This document shows positions 42,973 to 50,193 of a DNA stretch of 64,000 nucleotides, one piece after another. Under the pieces are notes generated by a model. The model had not been told where the DNA came from, made no database searches, and saw only the letters and a list, made by a program, of their open reading frames with translations. The first letter of the stretch is position 1, and each line of letters starts with the position of its first letter. Location: NCBI GenBank assembly GCA_036504975.1, contig DASXUF010000012.1, positions 1 to 64,000 on the forward strand, read 5' to 3'. The DNA comes from Candidatus Binatia bacterium (GTDB lineage: Bacteria; Desulfobacterota; Binatia; UBA9968). A program made the position numbers and the translations under genes.

Positions 42973-43329
42973 ATGAGTTTTAGCGTTTACATTCTGCGCT
43001 GTGCCGATAATTCCTACTATACTGGGCATACGGATAATCTTGAGCAGCGCCTGGCAAAACATCAGGCTGGTGAAATTGAGGGTTATACCTCGGCTAGACT
43101 TCTCGTAAGGTTGCTGTTTTCAGAGCAATTCGAGACACGGGAAGAAGCCTTAGCCTGTGAGCGGCAGATTAAAGGTTGGAGTCGGAAGAAAAAGGAAGCA
43201 CCGATGCGGGGAGATTGGAACGAGATATCTCGATTAGCTCACCGAGTTCGCCCTTCGCGAGCGGTAGAGCCTAACGCTAGAGGTGTTCGTCCTTCGACGG
43301 GCTCAGGACGAACGGGGTCGAAGGGGTGA
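42973..43329 (+). CDS. GIY-YIG nuclease family protein
   Basis: Small single-domain nuclease of the YhbQ/UvrC-N type, 118 residues. The domain occupies about 1-80: VYILRCADNSYYTGHTDNL with the YY-TG motif and Arg26 region EQRLAKHQAG, then SEQFETREEALACERQIKGWSRKKK with the metal-binding Glu. The last 30 residues (RPSTGSGRTGSKG end) come from a palindromic repeat that has been read through, not from the nuclease family. The gene is bracketed by inverted copies of that repeat, which may be more than coincidence. Confidence 0.85.
   Translation: MSFSVYILRCADNSYYTGHTDNLEQRLAKHQAGEIEGYTSARLLVRLLFSEQFETREEALACERQIKGWSRKKKEAPMRGDWNEISRLAHRVRPSRAVEPNARGVRPSTGSGRTGSKG
43285..43313 (-). repeat. Palindromic repeat, inverted copy, forming the 3' end of the GIY-YIG gene
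   Basis: GTTCGTCCT and AGGACGAAC form a perfect 9-bp stem around an 11-base loop. It is the reverse orientation of the copy at 42875-42902 and encodes RPSTGSGR within the nuclease frame. Confidence 0.85.
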
Positions 43330-43371
43330 TCAAGATATTATTATCCATACTAAACCTGGAAGGGATCATGC

Positions 43372-44313
43372 TCAGATCTCTGAAACTTTTTTTACCTTGG
43401 CCTTTTTCTTCTGCGCCCGCTGTAGAACGTACCGCCCTACCGCCAGGTCTTCGTCGGCGATGCCGTTGGATTGAAAGAGTATCCTAGCCGGACGCGGCGC
43501 GGGGCAGCCGTCGGCGACGAGTTTTTCCAGCGGGATCACATTCTCCCACTGAATAATTCCTTTCGCGCATGCGGCGATCAAGTCGCCGCTGTCCGTCTGC
43601 GCCGTGGGAAGATCGTCGGTGACGATCAAATCCATCCGCTTGATCAGCGCGCCGGAGACCTCGTGCTTCACCGGCTGATTCGCGCCCATCGAGATTACCA
43701 GGACTTCCGGCTTGAGGCGGTCGCCGTCGATGAGAGGCGAGGCCGCGTCGGTGGCCAGGACGAGAACGTCCGATTCCGCCTCCAGCTCTTCGAGCGACGA
43801 AGACTCCCGGAGTTCGACGGAAATCTTCCTTCTCATCTCCTTGATGAACGCCCGAGTCTTGTTTGGATTGCGCCCGTAGATCAGAACGTGCCGGACGCGG
43901 CACGCATGCACGATCGCTTCGACTTGAAAAGTCGCCTGCCATCCCGGGCCGGCGATTCCCACCACGTCGGTCTTCGGCGGCGCGAGATATTTTGCCGCGA
44001 CGCCGCTGGCGGCGCCGGTGCGGAGACTGCTGAGATACTTGGCGTTCAAGATCGCGCGAATCTCGCCCGTGCGGCCGCTGTAAAGAGAGATCGTATTCGA
44101 CGCGCCGGCGTAGGCGCGGAGACAAAGCAGGTCCGCGCCGGCGTGCCACGCCGCCATAATGTTGAGCTGCTTTTGGCTGCCCTTCAGCCGGCGGCGCGGC
44201 AGGCTTTGCACTTTGCCCGCCGCGCGATGTCGAAAAATCTCCTCGACGGCTTTGATCGCCTGCCGCATGTCGATCAGTTGTCGAGTTTCCTTCTCACCGA
44301 TGATCGCAGCCAT
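43372..44313 (-). CDS. ornithine cyclodeaminase / mu-crystallin family protein
   Basis: 313-residue NAD-dependent enzyme from ATG 44313, which has GAAGGAA immediately upstream. A GTG nine codons earlier is less likely. Family blocks: QLNIMAAWHAGADLLCLRAYAG, then AILNAKYLSSLRTGAASGVAAKYLA with the catalytic Arg-Thr-Gly-Ala, the Rossmann motif VVGIAGPGWQATFQ, and LVISMGANQP. The family includes ornithine cyclodeaminase, alanine dehydrogenase, ketimine reductase and ectoine-degradation enzymes. The lysine-rich C-terminus (RAQKKKAKVKK) is unusual. Substrate not assignable. Confidence 0.87.
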   Translation of the reverse strand: MAAIIGEKETRQLIDMRQAIKAVEEIFRHRAAGKVQSLPRRRLKGSQKQLNIMAAWHAGADLLCLRAYAGASNTISLYSGRTGEIRAILNAKYLSSLRTGAASGVAAKYLAPPKTDVVGIAGPGWQATFQVEAIVHACRVRHVLIYGRNPNKTRAFIKEMRRKISVELRESSSLEELEAESDVLVLATDAASPLIDGDRLKPEVLVISMGANQPVKHEVSGALIKRMDLIVTDDLPTAQTDSGDLIAACAKGIIQWENVIPLEKLVADGCPAPRPARILFQSNGIADEDLAVGRYVLQRAQKKKAKVKKVSEI

Positions 44314-44436
44314 TTCCTTCTTTTCCTCGCGATAACTCACTTAACACAGCCCACCTATCTTGGAAAGCGGCGGAAGGAAGTGCATAATACGTTGCAGATT
44401 TTAAGTGTGAGCGGGAGAACCGTCGAAAGAGGCGGT

Positions 44437-45117
44437 ATGGGAGATAAATATCCAAGGTGGACCTACGTCGTCATCTTCGCGCTGCTGATTATCGTCGTTG
44501 TGCTGGCCGCTAGGGCCGTCGTCCGGAAAAAAAGCGCCGCCGTCGTCGAGCCGCCGGCGGAGCAGAGCGCGAAGACTTCAGGCGATAAAGATTTGTCCGG
44601 CAAGGAAGGGCAAGTTCGGGAGCTCAGAAGCGAAATCGCCGGGTTGCGCAAAGAGGCGGAGGCGAATGCCAAGAAGGCGAAAGAATTGGAGGCCAAGCTC
44701 GACGAAACCAAGAAGGCGCTTGTCGCGGCGCAGCAAAAACTCAAACTGGCGCAGAAGCAAGCCGAGCGCGTCGCCGCGGCTCCGTCTTCGACGCGAAGCG
44801 CGGCCCGCAGCGTCGAGCCCGTCCCGTCTCAGGCGAGAGAGAGAACCGCGGCGAAGAGCGCGGCGCCGGCGCCGCCGCCGAGCGCGAGGCGGCCGGCGGA
44901 GGCGGGCACGTACGAAGTCATCCGCGACACCGCCGTTCTGGAAAAACCGTCGATCTCTTCGCGCGAAGTGGCGCTGATCCAACAAGGGACGACGGTGAAC
45001 GTCGTCGGGTCGCAGGGGGAATGGCTCGAAGTGCGCTCCAAGCACGGCAAGCCGCCCGGGTATATCCGCCGCGAGGACGCCATGTTCAGGCAGGCGCGGG
45101 GGGAAGTTATCAGATGA
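44437..45117 (+). CDS. membrane-anchored coiled-coil protein with bacterial SH3 domain
   Basis: 226 residues from ATG 44437. A much longer upstream open frame is antisense to the preceding gene and rejected. N-terminal membrane anchor at about 8-26 (WTYVVIFALLIIVVVLAA), a coiled coil at about 50-110 rich in Lys, Glu and Ala, an Ala/Pro/Ser/Arg linker, then an SH3-like domain at about 160-220 (TAVLEKPSISSREVALIQQG, VVGSQGEWLEVRSKHGKPPGYIRRED). Such proteins usually sit in the periplasm and bind peptidoglycan or partners. Partner unknown. Confidence 0.82.
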   Translation: MGDKYPRWTYVVIFALLIIVVVLAARAVVRKKSAAVVEPPAEQSAKTSGDKDLSGKEGQVRELRSEIAGLRKEAEANAKKAKELEAKLDETKKALVAAQQKLKLAQKQAERVAAAPSSTRSAARSVEPVPSQARERTAAKSAAPAPPPSARRPAEAGTYEVIRDTAVLEKPSISSREVALIQQGTTVNVVGSQGEWLEVRSKHGKPPGYIRREDAMFRQARGEVIR

Positions 45118-45154
45118 CCCAAACCATCACCAGACCATCAAAGGAGGAACAGCG

Positions 45155-45868
45155 ATGAAAAAACTATCCGTGATTTACGGCATTCTGGGCGGTCTGTTGT
45201 TTTTGGCGGCCCCCGCTGCGGCTCAAGACTATAAGGCGATCCTCGCCAATCCGGAGCGGCCGGAGAACGAGCGGGCGTTGGACGCGATCCGCAAGCCCGA
45301 AGAGATGCTCAAGTTCTACGGCGTCAAGCCGGGCGACAAGGTGGCCGATCTCATGGCGAGCCGCGGCTACTACACCGCTATTCTCTCGCAGGCGGTCGGC
45401 CCGAAGGGCATCGTCCATTCGGCGACGCCCACGTTTCGCGACGAAACCAAGGAGCGTTTCAAAAATCCGCTCTACGCCAACGTGAAGCTCGTCGAAGGCG
45501 GCATGGGAACGGTCGCTTTGCCTGCGGACGGCTCGCTCGATTTTGTTCTCATCAACCTCGACTATCACGAGGTGGACCGGGCCGACCGCGAGGCGATGAA
45601 CAAGAGAGTTTTTGCCGCGCTAAAGCCCGGCGGAGCCTACGGAGTCGTGGACCATTCGGCGCAGGACGGCGCGGGGGATACGGCGGCGAAGACGCTTCAC
45701 CGCATCGAAAAAGCGCTGGTCGTGAAGGAAGTGACGGCGGCGGGTTTCAAATCCGGCAAAGAAGGGGAGATGCTGAGGAATCCGGACGACCCGCGCACGG
45801 GAAACTCGCTCAAAGAGGCGCGGGGGAAGACCGACCGGTTTGTGCTTAAGTTCGAAAAGCCAAAATAA
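45155..45868 (+). CDS. exported class I methyltransferase-like protein (COG4798-type)
   Basis: 237 residues with a clear signal peptide (MKKLSVIYGILGGLLFLAAP then AAAQ) followed by a SAM-methyltransferase fold. PGDKVADLMASRGYYTAILSQAVG occupies the motif I position but lacks the usual GxGxG, FVLINLDYHEVD lies at motif IV, and ALKPGGAYGVVDHSA is the post-motif. Export is puzzling because SAM is cytosolic. The degenerate motif I raises the possibility that it no longer methylates. AAAGGAGG site 9 bases before ATG. Lies 37 bp after the SH3 protein gene and may share its transcript. Confidence 0.85.
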   Translation: MKKLSVIYGILGGLLFLAAPAAAQDYKAILANPERPENERALDAIRKPEEMLKFYGVKPGDKVADLMASRGYYTAILSQAVGPKGIVHSATPTFRDETKERFKNPLYANVKLVEGGMGTVALPADGSLDFVLINLDYHEVDRADREAMNKRVFAALKPGGAYGVVDHSAQDGAGDTAAKTLHRIEKALVVKEVTAAGFKSGKEGEMLRNPDDPRTGNSLKEARGKTDRFVLKFEKPK

Positions 45869-46153
45869 TCAGCAGGCCATAAAGGCTGATATGCGCAACC
45901 GCCCGCCCGCGAGTCTCTCTCCGGGCCGTTGCGATACGTCTGTGTTACGCGGCACGAGAGTTTTAAGAAAAATTCAGAAGTACGCTTGATGCTCCTCGTC
46001 CCACGCATCGGCCCTTCGAGAAACCCCCGTGCGTGCGGTTGCGCATAAGCGTTTAACCGCCTTCGCTGCGCGAATATTTTCTAGAAAGGAAAATCCCTTC
46101 CTGCTAATACTGGTTTTGTTGCGCTCATCTACGTATCGCTAAGAAAGCAATCT
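45869..46153. other. Intergenic region carrying MITE-like copy B
   Basis: No protein gene. After the repeat (45891-46046) come about 100 bp containing a small palindrome (GGAAAATCCC region near 46085-46100) and TTGTTGCGCTC near 46118, which is the start of the tandem repeat family at 22.3 kb. The MFS gene starts at the far end. Confidence 0.55.
45891..46046. repeat. MITE-like element copy B with 43-bp terminal inverted repeats
   Basis: Positions 45891-45933 and the reverse complement of 46004-46046 align without gaps at about 34 of 43 positions. The outer 12 (ATGCGCAACCGC) are identical. The interior (CGATACGTCTGTG, CGCGGCACGAGAG) matches copy A at 10934-11073 in opposite orientation. A long imperfect cruciform is possible. 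No coding capacity. Confidence 0.82.
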
Positions 46154-47425
46154 TTGGAAGCGCGTCACACGACCCGGGAAGAAGCGGCGGAGAAAGCCGC
46201 CGCTTCGCGATTCAGACACGGCACCTTCTCCTCACTCCGTCACCTCAATTACCGCTATCTTTGGACCAGCACGGTGTTGATGAGCGCCGGCCAGTGGATC
46301 CAGCAGGTGACTCTGGGATGGCTGCTCTACGATCTCACCGGGTCTGCGGTGCTGCTCGGCGCGCTGAACGGCGTGCGCGCGCTGCCTTTCCTGGTGGCGG
46401 GGCCGATCGCCGGGGTGGCCGCCGACCGCCTGGAGCGGAAGAAGCTGATGCTCAACACGCAATACGTCTTGATCGCGACCGCGATCGGCATGGGAACCCT
46501 GGTCGCTTCCGGATATCTCGAGTCCTGGCATCTGTTTGTCTTCACGCTGTTGACCGGCATGGCCTGGGCCTTCAACGAGCCGGTGCGCCAGAGTCTCGTC
46601 CCCGCCATGGTGCCCAAGCATGAATTGATGAACGCGGTGGCGCTCAATTCGATCGGCTTCAATCTCAACAAGGTCCTCGGCCCGGCTCTCGGCGGCGTGC
46701 TCATCGCCGCGTTCGGCGCCGCCGGCAATTTCTTCGTTCAGAGCGCCGCCTACGCGGGCGTGCTGTTGATGATCTACTGGATGCGCGTCCCGCCGGCGTC
46801 GGGGGAAGCGCGGAAGTCATCCGCGCTGGCCAATCTCAAGGAAGGATTCGCCTACGTCTGGTCCAATCCCACGGTCCTGGCGATCATGGCGCTGGCCTAT
46901 GTGCCGCGCGTCTTTGCGGTTCCTTACCAGACGCTGATGCCGGTCTTTCAAAAAGACGTGCTCGGCGTCGGGCCGGAAGGACTGGGTCTCCTGATGGCCG
47001 CGCCGGGCGCGGGCGCCGTGCTCGCGGTTCTGCTGCTGGCCTCGGCCGGCAACCGAACGAGGCGCAAAGGGCTGTTGCTGTTGTGGAGCCTGATTTTCCT
47101 CGGAACTTTTTTGATCCTGTTCTCCCGCATGACCTCGTTTCTCCTGGCGCTCTTCATGCTGGTCGGCGTGGGAAGCTTTCAGATCGCCTTTATGGCGACG
47201 ACCAACACGCTGTTGCAACTGCTCGTGCCCGACGCATTGCGCGGGAGGGTGATGAGTCTCTACATGCTGGACCGCGGGCTGATGCCGGCCGGGGCGCTCG
47301 CGGCCGGAGTCGCCGCCCACGTCATCGGCGCGCCGGCGACCGTGGCGGCTATGGGCGGAGTCGTGATCGTGCTCGCGCTGTTGATCTCATGGCGCGTGCC
47401 GGTGCTGCGAAAGATACAAACTTAA
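46154..47425 (+). CDS. MFS transporter (EntS/DUF894-like)
   Basis: 423-residue major facilitator with ten to twelve hydrophobic segments. The cytoplasmic loop motif GVAADRLERKKLML (A-like motif after TM2), FNEPVRQSLVPAMVPKHELMNAVALNS and GPALGGVLIAAFG are typical of the EntS-type exporter subgroup. TTG 46154 is the only reasonable start (AAGAAAG six bases upstream), since the next ATG would remove the first membrane helix. Probable exporter of a small molecule. Followed by a bidirectional terminator facing a convergent gene. Confidence 0.87.
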   Translation: MEARHTTREEAAEKAAASRFRHGTFSSLRHLNYRYLWTSTVLMSAGQWIQQVTLGWLLYDLTGSAVLLGALNGVRALPFLVAGPIAGVAADRLERKKLMLNTQYVLIATAIGMGTLVASGYLESWHLFVFTLLTGMAWAFNEPVRQSLVPAMVPKHELMNAVALNSIGFNLNKVLGPALGGVLIAAFGAAGNFFVQSAAYAGVLLMIYWMRVPPASGEARKSSALANLKEGFAYVWSNPTVLAIMALAYVPRVFAVPYQTLMPVFQKDVLGVGPEGLGLLMAAPGAGAVLAVLLLASAGNRTRRKGLLLLWSLIFLGTFLILFSRMTSFLLALFMLVGVGSFQIAFMATTNTLLQLLVPDALRGRVMSLYMLDRGLMPAGALAAGVAAHVIGAPATVAAMGGVVIVLALLISWRVPVLRKIQT

Positions 47426-47435
47426 GGCGTGTGTC

Positions 47436-47510
47436 AAAAGGATGAGGGCTGAGGGTTGAAGGATAAAAAGAGGAGGATTCATCCTTCCGCCTTCACCCTT
47501 CATCTTTTTT
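47436..47510. terminator. bidirectional terminator between convergent genes
   Basis: Purine-rich AAAAGGATGAGGGCTGAGGG (from 47436) can pair imperfectly with the pyrimidine-rich CCGCCTTCACCCTTCATC (to about 47504), which ends in six T residues on the plus strand, while AAAA precedes it for the minus strand. It sits between the MFS gene and the convergent substrate-binding-protein gene. The sequence belongs to the GGATGA/GGGTGAAGG repeat type seen near 20810 and 38040. Confidence 0.6.
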
Positions 47511-47521
47511 GCGCTGAGCCT

Positions 47522-48478
47522 TTATGGCCGGGCTGCGTAGAGGCGGTCGATAAAGCCGCTGTCGTCGATGGCGCGCAGGTGGTGCAGATCCCAGGTCTCC
47601 ATCGGTCCGACCGATTTCATCGCGGGGTCTTTTCCCACGTCCAAGTCGTAGACGTTCTGGATCGCGCTCGGCAGCGGATAGGGCTTTTTCGAAAGCAGCT
47701 TGGCCCATTCGCGCTGGAGATGAACGTAGTATTCGTCCTCGCCGAGGCCGTAGCGGCGGGATAAGTTCTTTTTCAGAATCCGCGCTACTTCCTCCGGCTT
47801 TGTCTTGAAGAAATGAATCGCCTCGATGAAGCCCTTGAGGAAGCTCGTGACCGTGTCGTCGTTGGCCTTGATGTAGTCGCTCGTAGCAAGCAGCGTCGTA
47901 TTGTGGATAACCGGCCGGTCCGGCAGCTCAACCTGATGCAGTCCTTTTTTCTCACCGTAAAGATCGAACGGCATATCCACCAGGGCCGCGGCCGCCTCGC
48001 CGGAAATGACGCGATCGACGAACTGCAAATGTTTTCCCGACATGGTTTCGGTGGCTTCGATATGAATCTCATCCGGTTTGAGGCCGCAAGTTTCCAAGAC
48101 CGCGTGCAGATTGCCGGCGACGCAAGGCGCCTTGGTGTGACAGATAATCTTCTTGCCTTTCAAGTCCTGGACGCCGCCAAACTTCGGATCGGCCATGAGG
48201 CGGTCGTCCCAATTGTTCTGCGCCTGCGCCAGATAGACGAGCCGCTTCTCCCCGCGCGCTCGCTCGCGGTAGGTATCGTGGTGCAGCCCGCTGACGAAGT
48301 CGATCTCTCCGGACAGAACGAGCTTGGCGCGATGCGCCATCGTCGGCGCTTTGGCGCCGCCCACGACTTCCAGTTCCAGCTCGAAGCCGTATTTTTCCAT
48401 CACCCGCGATTCCTTGAAAACCGTGAGCAGCGGCAGGTGGGACGAGTCGCTGGCGAGAAGCTCTAGAGTTCGAAGCAT
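47522..48478 (-). CDS. NMT1-like binding-protein fold without signal peptide
   Basis: 318 residues from ATG 48478 (MLRTLELLASDSSHLPLLTV). Longer starts add no signal peptide. Blocks typical of NMT1/THI5-like proteins: GFELELEVVGGAKAP, VLSGEIDFVSGLHHDTY, DLKGKKIICHTKAPCVAGN and TSFLKGFIEAIHFFKTKPEEVARIL. With no export signal it is likely cytosolic, where relatives of this fold can be enzymes such as dihydroxyphthalate decarboxylase or pyrimidine-precursor synthases. Alternatively the annotated start misses a non-canonical export signal. Isolated gene. Confidence 0.75.
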   Translation of the reverse strand: MLRTLELLASDSSHLPLLTVFKESRVMEKYGFELELEVVGGAKAPTMAHRAKLVLSGEIDFVSGLHHDTYRERARGEKRLVYLAQAQNNWDDRLMADPKFGGVQDLKGKKIICHTKAPCVAGNLHAVLETCGLKPDEIHIEATETMSGKHLQFVDRVISGEAAAALVDMPFDLYGEKKGLHQVELPDRPVIHNTTLLATSDYIKANDDTVTSFLKGFIEAIHFFKTKPEEVARILKKNLSRRYGLGEDEYYVHLQREWAKLLSKKPYPLPSAIQNVYDLDVGKDPAMKSVGPMETWDLHHLRAIDDSGFIDRLYAARP

Positions 48479-48565
48479 AGATGCCTTTCTTGTCCGGATG
48501 TCGCGCGGCAAGACCGATTCTATTATACCGGCGGCTGGACGCAAGTCACGGAGGGGTGCAGGTTC

Positions 48566-49381
48566 TTAGCTGCGCTCAACGACCTTGATCTCCTCTTCAT
48601 TCAATCCATAGAGGTGGTACACGATGAGATCGATGAGGCGGTCGGTAATGGCGAGTTGGCTCTTAAGCGGTGAGAGTTTGGTGACGCTCTTTTGAAAGGC
48701 GTCTTTGAGGACTTCATAAAAATCCTTACTGCTGGGATTTTGTTTGAGAGCCTTGCTATTTTCCTTCAGAACCTCCAGCAACTCTTTGAAACTGTCTTCG
48801 TCATAAGCCCTGATTCTTGTTTTGTTCTTCAGATTTTCTATCTTTGCCCCGATAGCGAATTCCAGCCACTCTAAGAATCCTTTTGTCTCACCTTGCTTCT
48901 CCCTATTCATCTCAATCATTCGCTCAGCGAGAAATGCGAGCAAATCGTGCACCACATCTGCCTGCTCTGGTTTCTCCTTTAAACACTGGTCTACGAATCC
49001 GGTGACACTCACAGATGGCGGAAGTTAGTTTGAAAAACTTTTCCTTTCCTTGGTATGGGAGAGCGGTTTTTCTGGAAGCCGAGTCAGGGAAAAGAGCCAG
49101 ATCGGGCTTCTTTGTTCCATAGCGGGAGGAAGGGAGGGCTGAGGTTCTAGAACATAGCCAAGTTCTTTCAGGATCGGCCGGATAAAGTTATCTTCGAGTG
49201 AGTTTTCGTTGAGGAGCGGTAGTTCCTTCTTCTGCGAATCGTAAACATCCTTCAGCTTGAGGAATAATTTGGAAACATCGGCTTTCCAATCTTCCTGCTC
49301 CTTGAGAATGTTCGAAAGGTAATATTCAGAAAAGAGGCCTGAATTGTGGAACGGAAACAGTTTGCCAGATTCGCTGGCCAT
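48566..49381 (-). pseudogene. type IIG (Eco57I-like) restriction-modification gene with internal deletion
   Basis: Two fragments of one gene survive. The 5' part (ATG 49381 to about 49025) reads FPFHNSGLFSEYYLSNILKEQ and LEDNFIRPILKELGYVLEPQ, the usual N-terminus of Eco57I-type enzymes. After a frameshift near 49110 it continues DLALFPDSASRKTALPYQGK. The 3' part (49012 to 48566) reads VVHDLLAFLAERMIEMNREK, FLEWLEFAIGAKIENLKNKT and TDRLIDLIVYHLYGLNEEEI, the family C-terminus. The central methyltransferase (several hundred residues, including NPPY) is gone. Non-functional. Confidence 0.82.
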
Positions 49382-49395
49382 TGATGGCGGGAAAC

Positions 49396-49608
49396 CTAGG
49401 GGATGATCTTCGCGCGCTTGACCAAGCGGTAGATCTCGTCGAGCGATTTTCCGCGCCAAAAGCGTTTGATCTCTTTGACCGAGTCTCCTTCGCCGCGCTC
49501 GAAGGCTACGAGGAAGCGGGTCGCTTTAGCGGCACCCATTTTTTTCACAAGGGTGTTCCAGCCTTCTCGAATCACTGCTTCTTCGACTTTCCTGGCGGGT
49601 TTACTCAT
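49396..49608 (-). CDS. small basic protein paired with a PIN toxin (putative antitoxin)
   Basis: 70 residues, beginning MSKPARKVEEAVIREGWNTL, with AAKATRFLVAFERGEGDSVKEIKRFWRGKSLDEIYRLVK. Family not recognised. It starts three bases after the PIN gene stop on the same strand. The toxin-first order is unusual but known. The antitoxin role is inferred only from the pairing. It lies just upstream of the restriction-gene remnant. Confidence 0.68.
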   Translation of the reverse strand: MSKPARKVEEAVIREGWNTLVKKMGAAKATRFLVAFERGEGDSVKEIKRFWRGKSLDEIYRLVKRAKIIP

Positions 49609-49611
49609 AAA

Positions 49612-50085
49612 TCACCACTGCATTTCGCCGATGAAGTCCACTGGATTCAGAACCCTTAAGGTGCGGCGTTGGATTCCAATACTAGCAGAAAGGGACCGCT
49701 TCTTAAACCTCTTTGTTATTCCATCGTCACACGTCAGAAAATAACTGCTCTCTGCAAGTAGCGCACTTGCCACGTGCAATGCGTCGCGCGGTTGTAGCTT
49801 GAATCTCTCCACAACGCGTCTGGCTAGACCAAGTGTTTCTTCCGTCATGTCGTGATGGTCCTTGGCTAAATGGAGATAGCCGGATGCCTTCGCTCTTTTA
49901 TCCGGCGATACGATCCCTCGAAGCTCGAAAACCAGGATTTCGGAAACGACTAAGGCAACCTCATCCTGGATTATCTTGTCCAAGATTCTTTCAAAGGCTT
50001 CCGTCTCCCGACGAATCCTCCCGATTGTCTGATCGTCGAACGGCCGGCAAAGGACGTTGGTATCTAGATACAGTCGAAGGGCCAT
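49612..50085 (-). CDS. PIN-domain protein (probable VapC-like RNase toxin)
   Basis: 157 residues. First acidic residue Asp8 in LYLDTNVLCRPFDD, a conserved Glu in VSEILVFELRG, the central QPRDALHVASALLAESSYFLTCDDGI with the remaining acidic pair, as in PIN RNases. The RPFDDQ segment marks the PIN subgroup seen in many environmental genomes. Likely cuts RNA when freed from its partner. Partner candidate is the adjacent 70-residue protein. Confidence 0.82.
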   Translation of the reverse strand: MALRLYLDTNVLCRPFDDQTIGRIRRETEAFERILDKIIQDEVALVVSEILVFELRGIVSPDKRAKASGYLHLAKDHHDMTEETLGLARRVVERFKLQPRDALHVASALLAESSYFLTCDDGITKRFKKRSLSASIGIQRRTLRVLNPVDFIGEMQW

Positions 50086-50169
50086 AGCACAGGTTCCAGC
50101 AATAGCGTCGAGGTGCCCATATCATAATGGCACAACGTAAAAAAGATTGTGGCGGGAAAAAGGAGTCAA

Positions 50170-50193
50170 GCCGCCTCGCGGCGGCGCGTTTTT
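50170..50193 (+). terminator. GC-rich hairpin with T-tract at the end of the 50.2-kb gene
   Basis: GCCGCC-TCGC-GGCGGC followed by GCGTTTTTATTG on the plus strand. The T-tract orientation would stop plus-strand transcripts, yet the neighbouring genes lie on the minus strand, for which only an A-tract precedes the hairpin. It may insulate the minus-strand genes from antisense transcription. Confidence 0.45.

Noticed and set aside
43471..44436. N-terminal extension of the SH3-domain protein
   Set aside because: It is antisense to the cyclodeaminase-family gene and has no recognisable fold; the membrane anchor at 44437 is the natural N-terminus.
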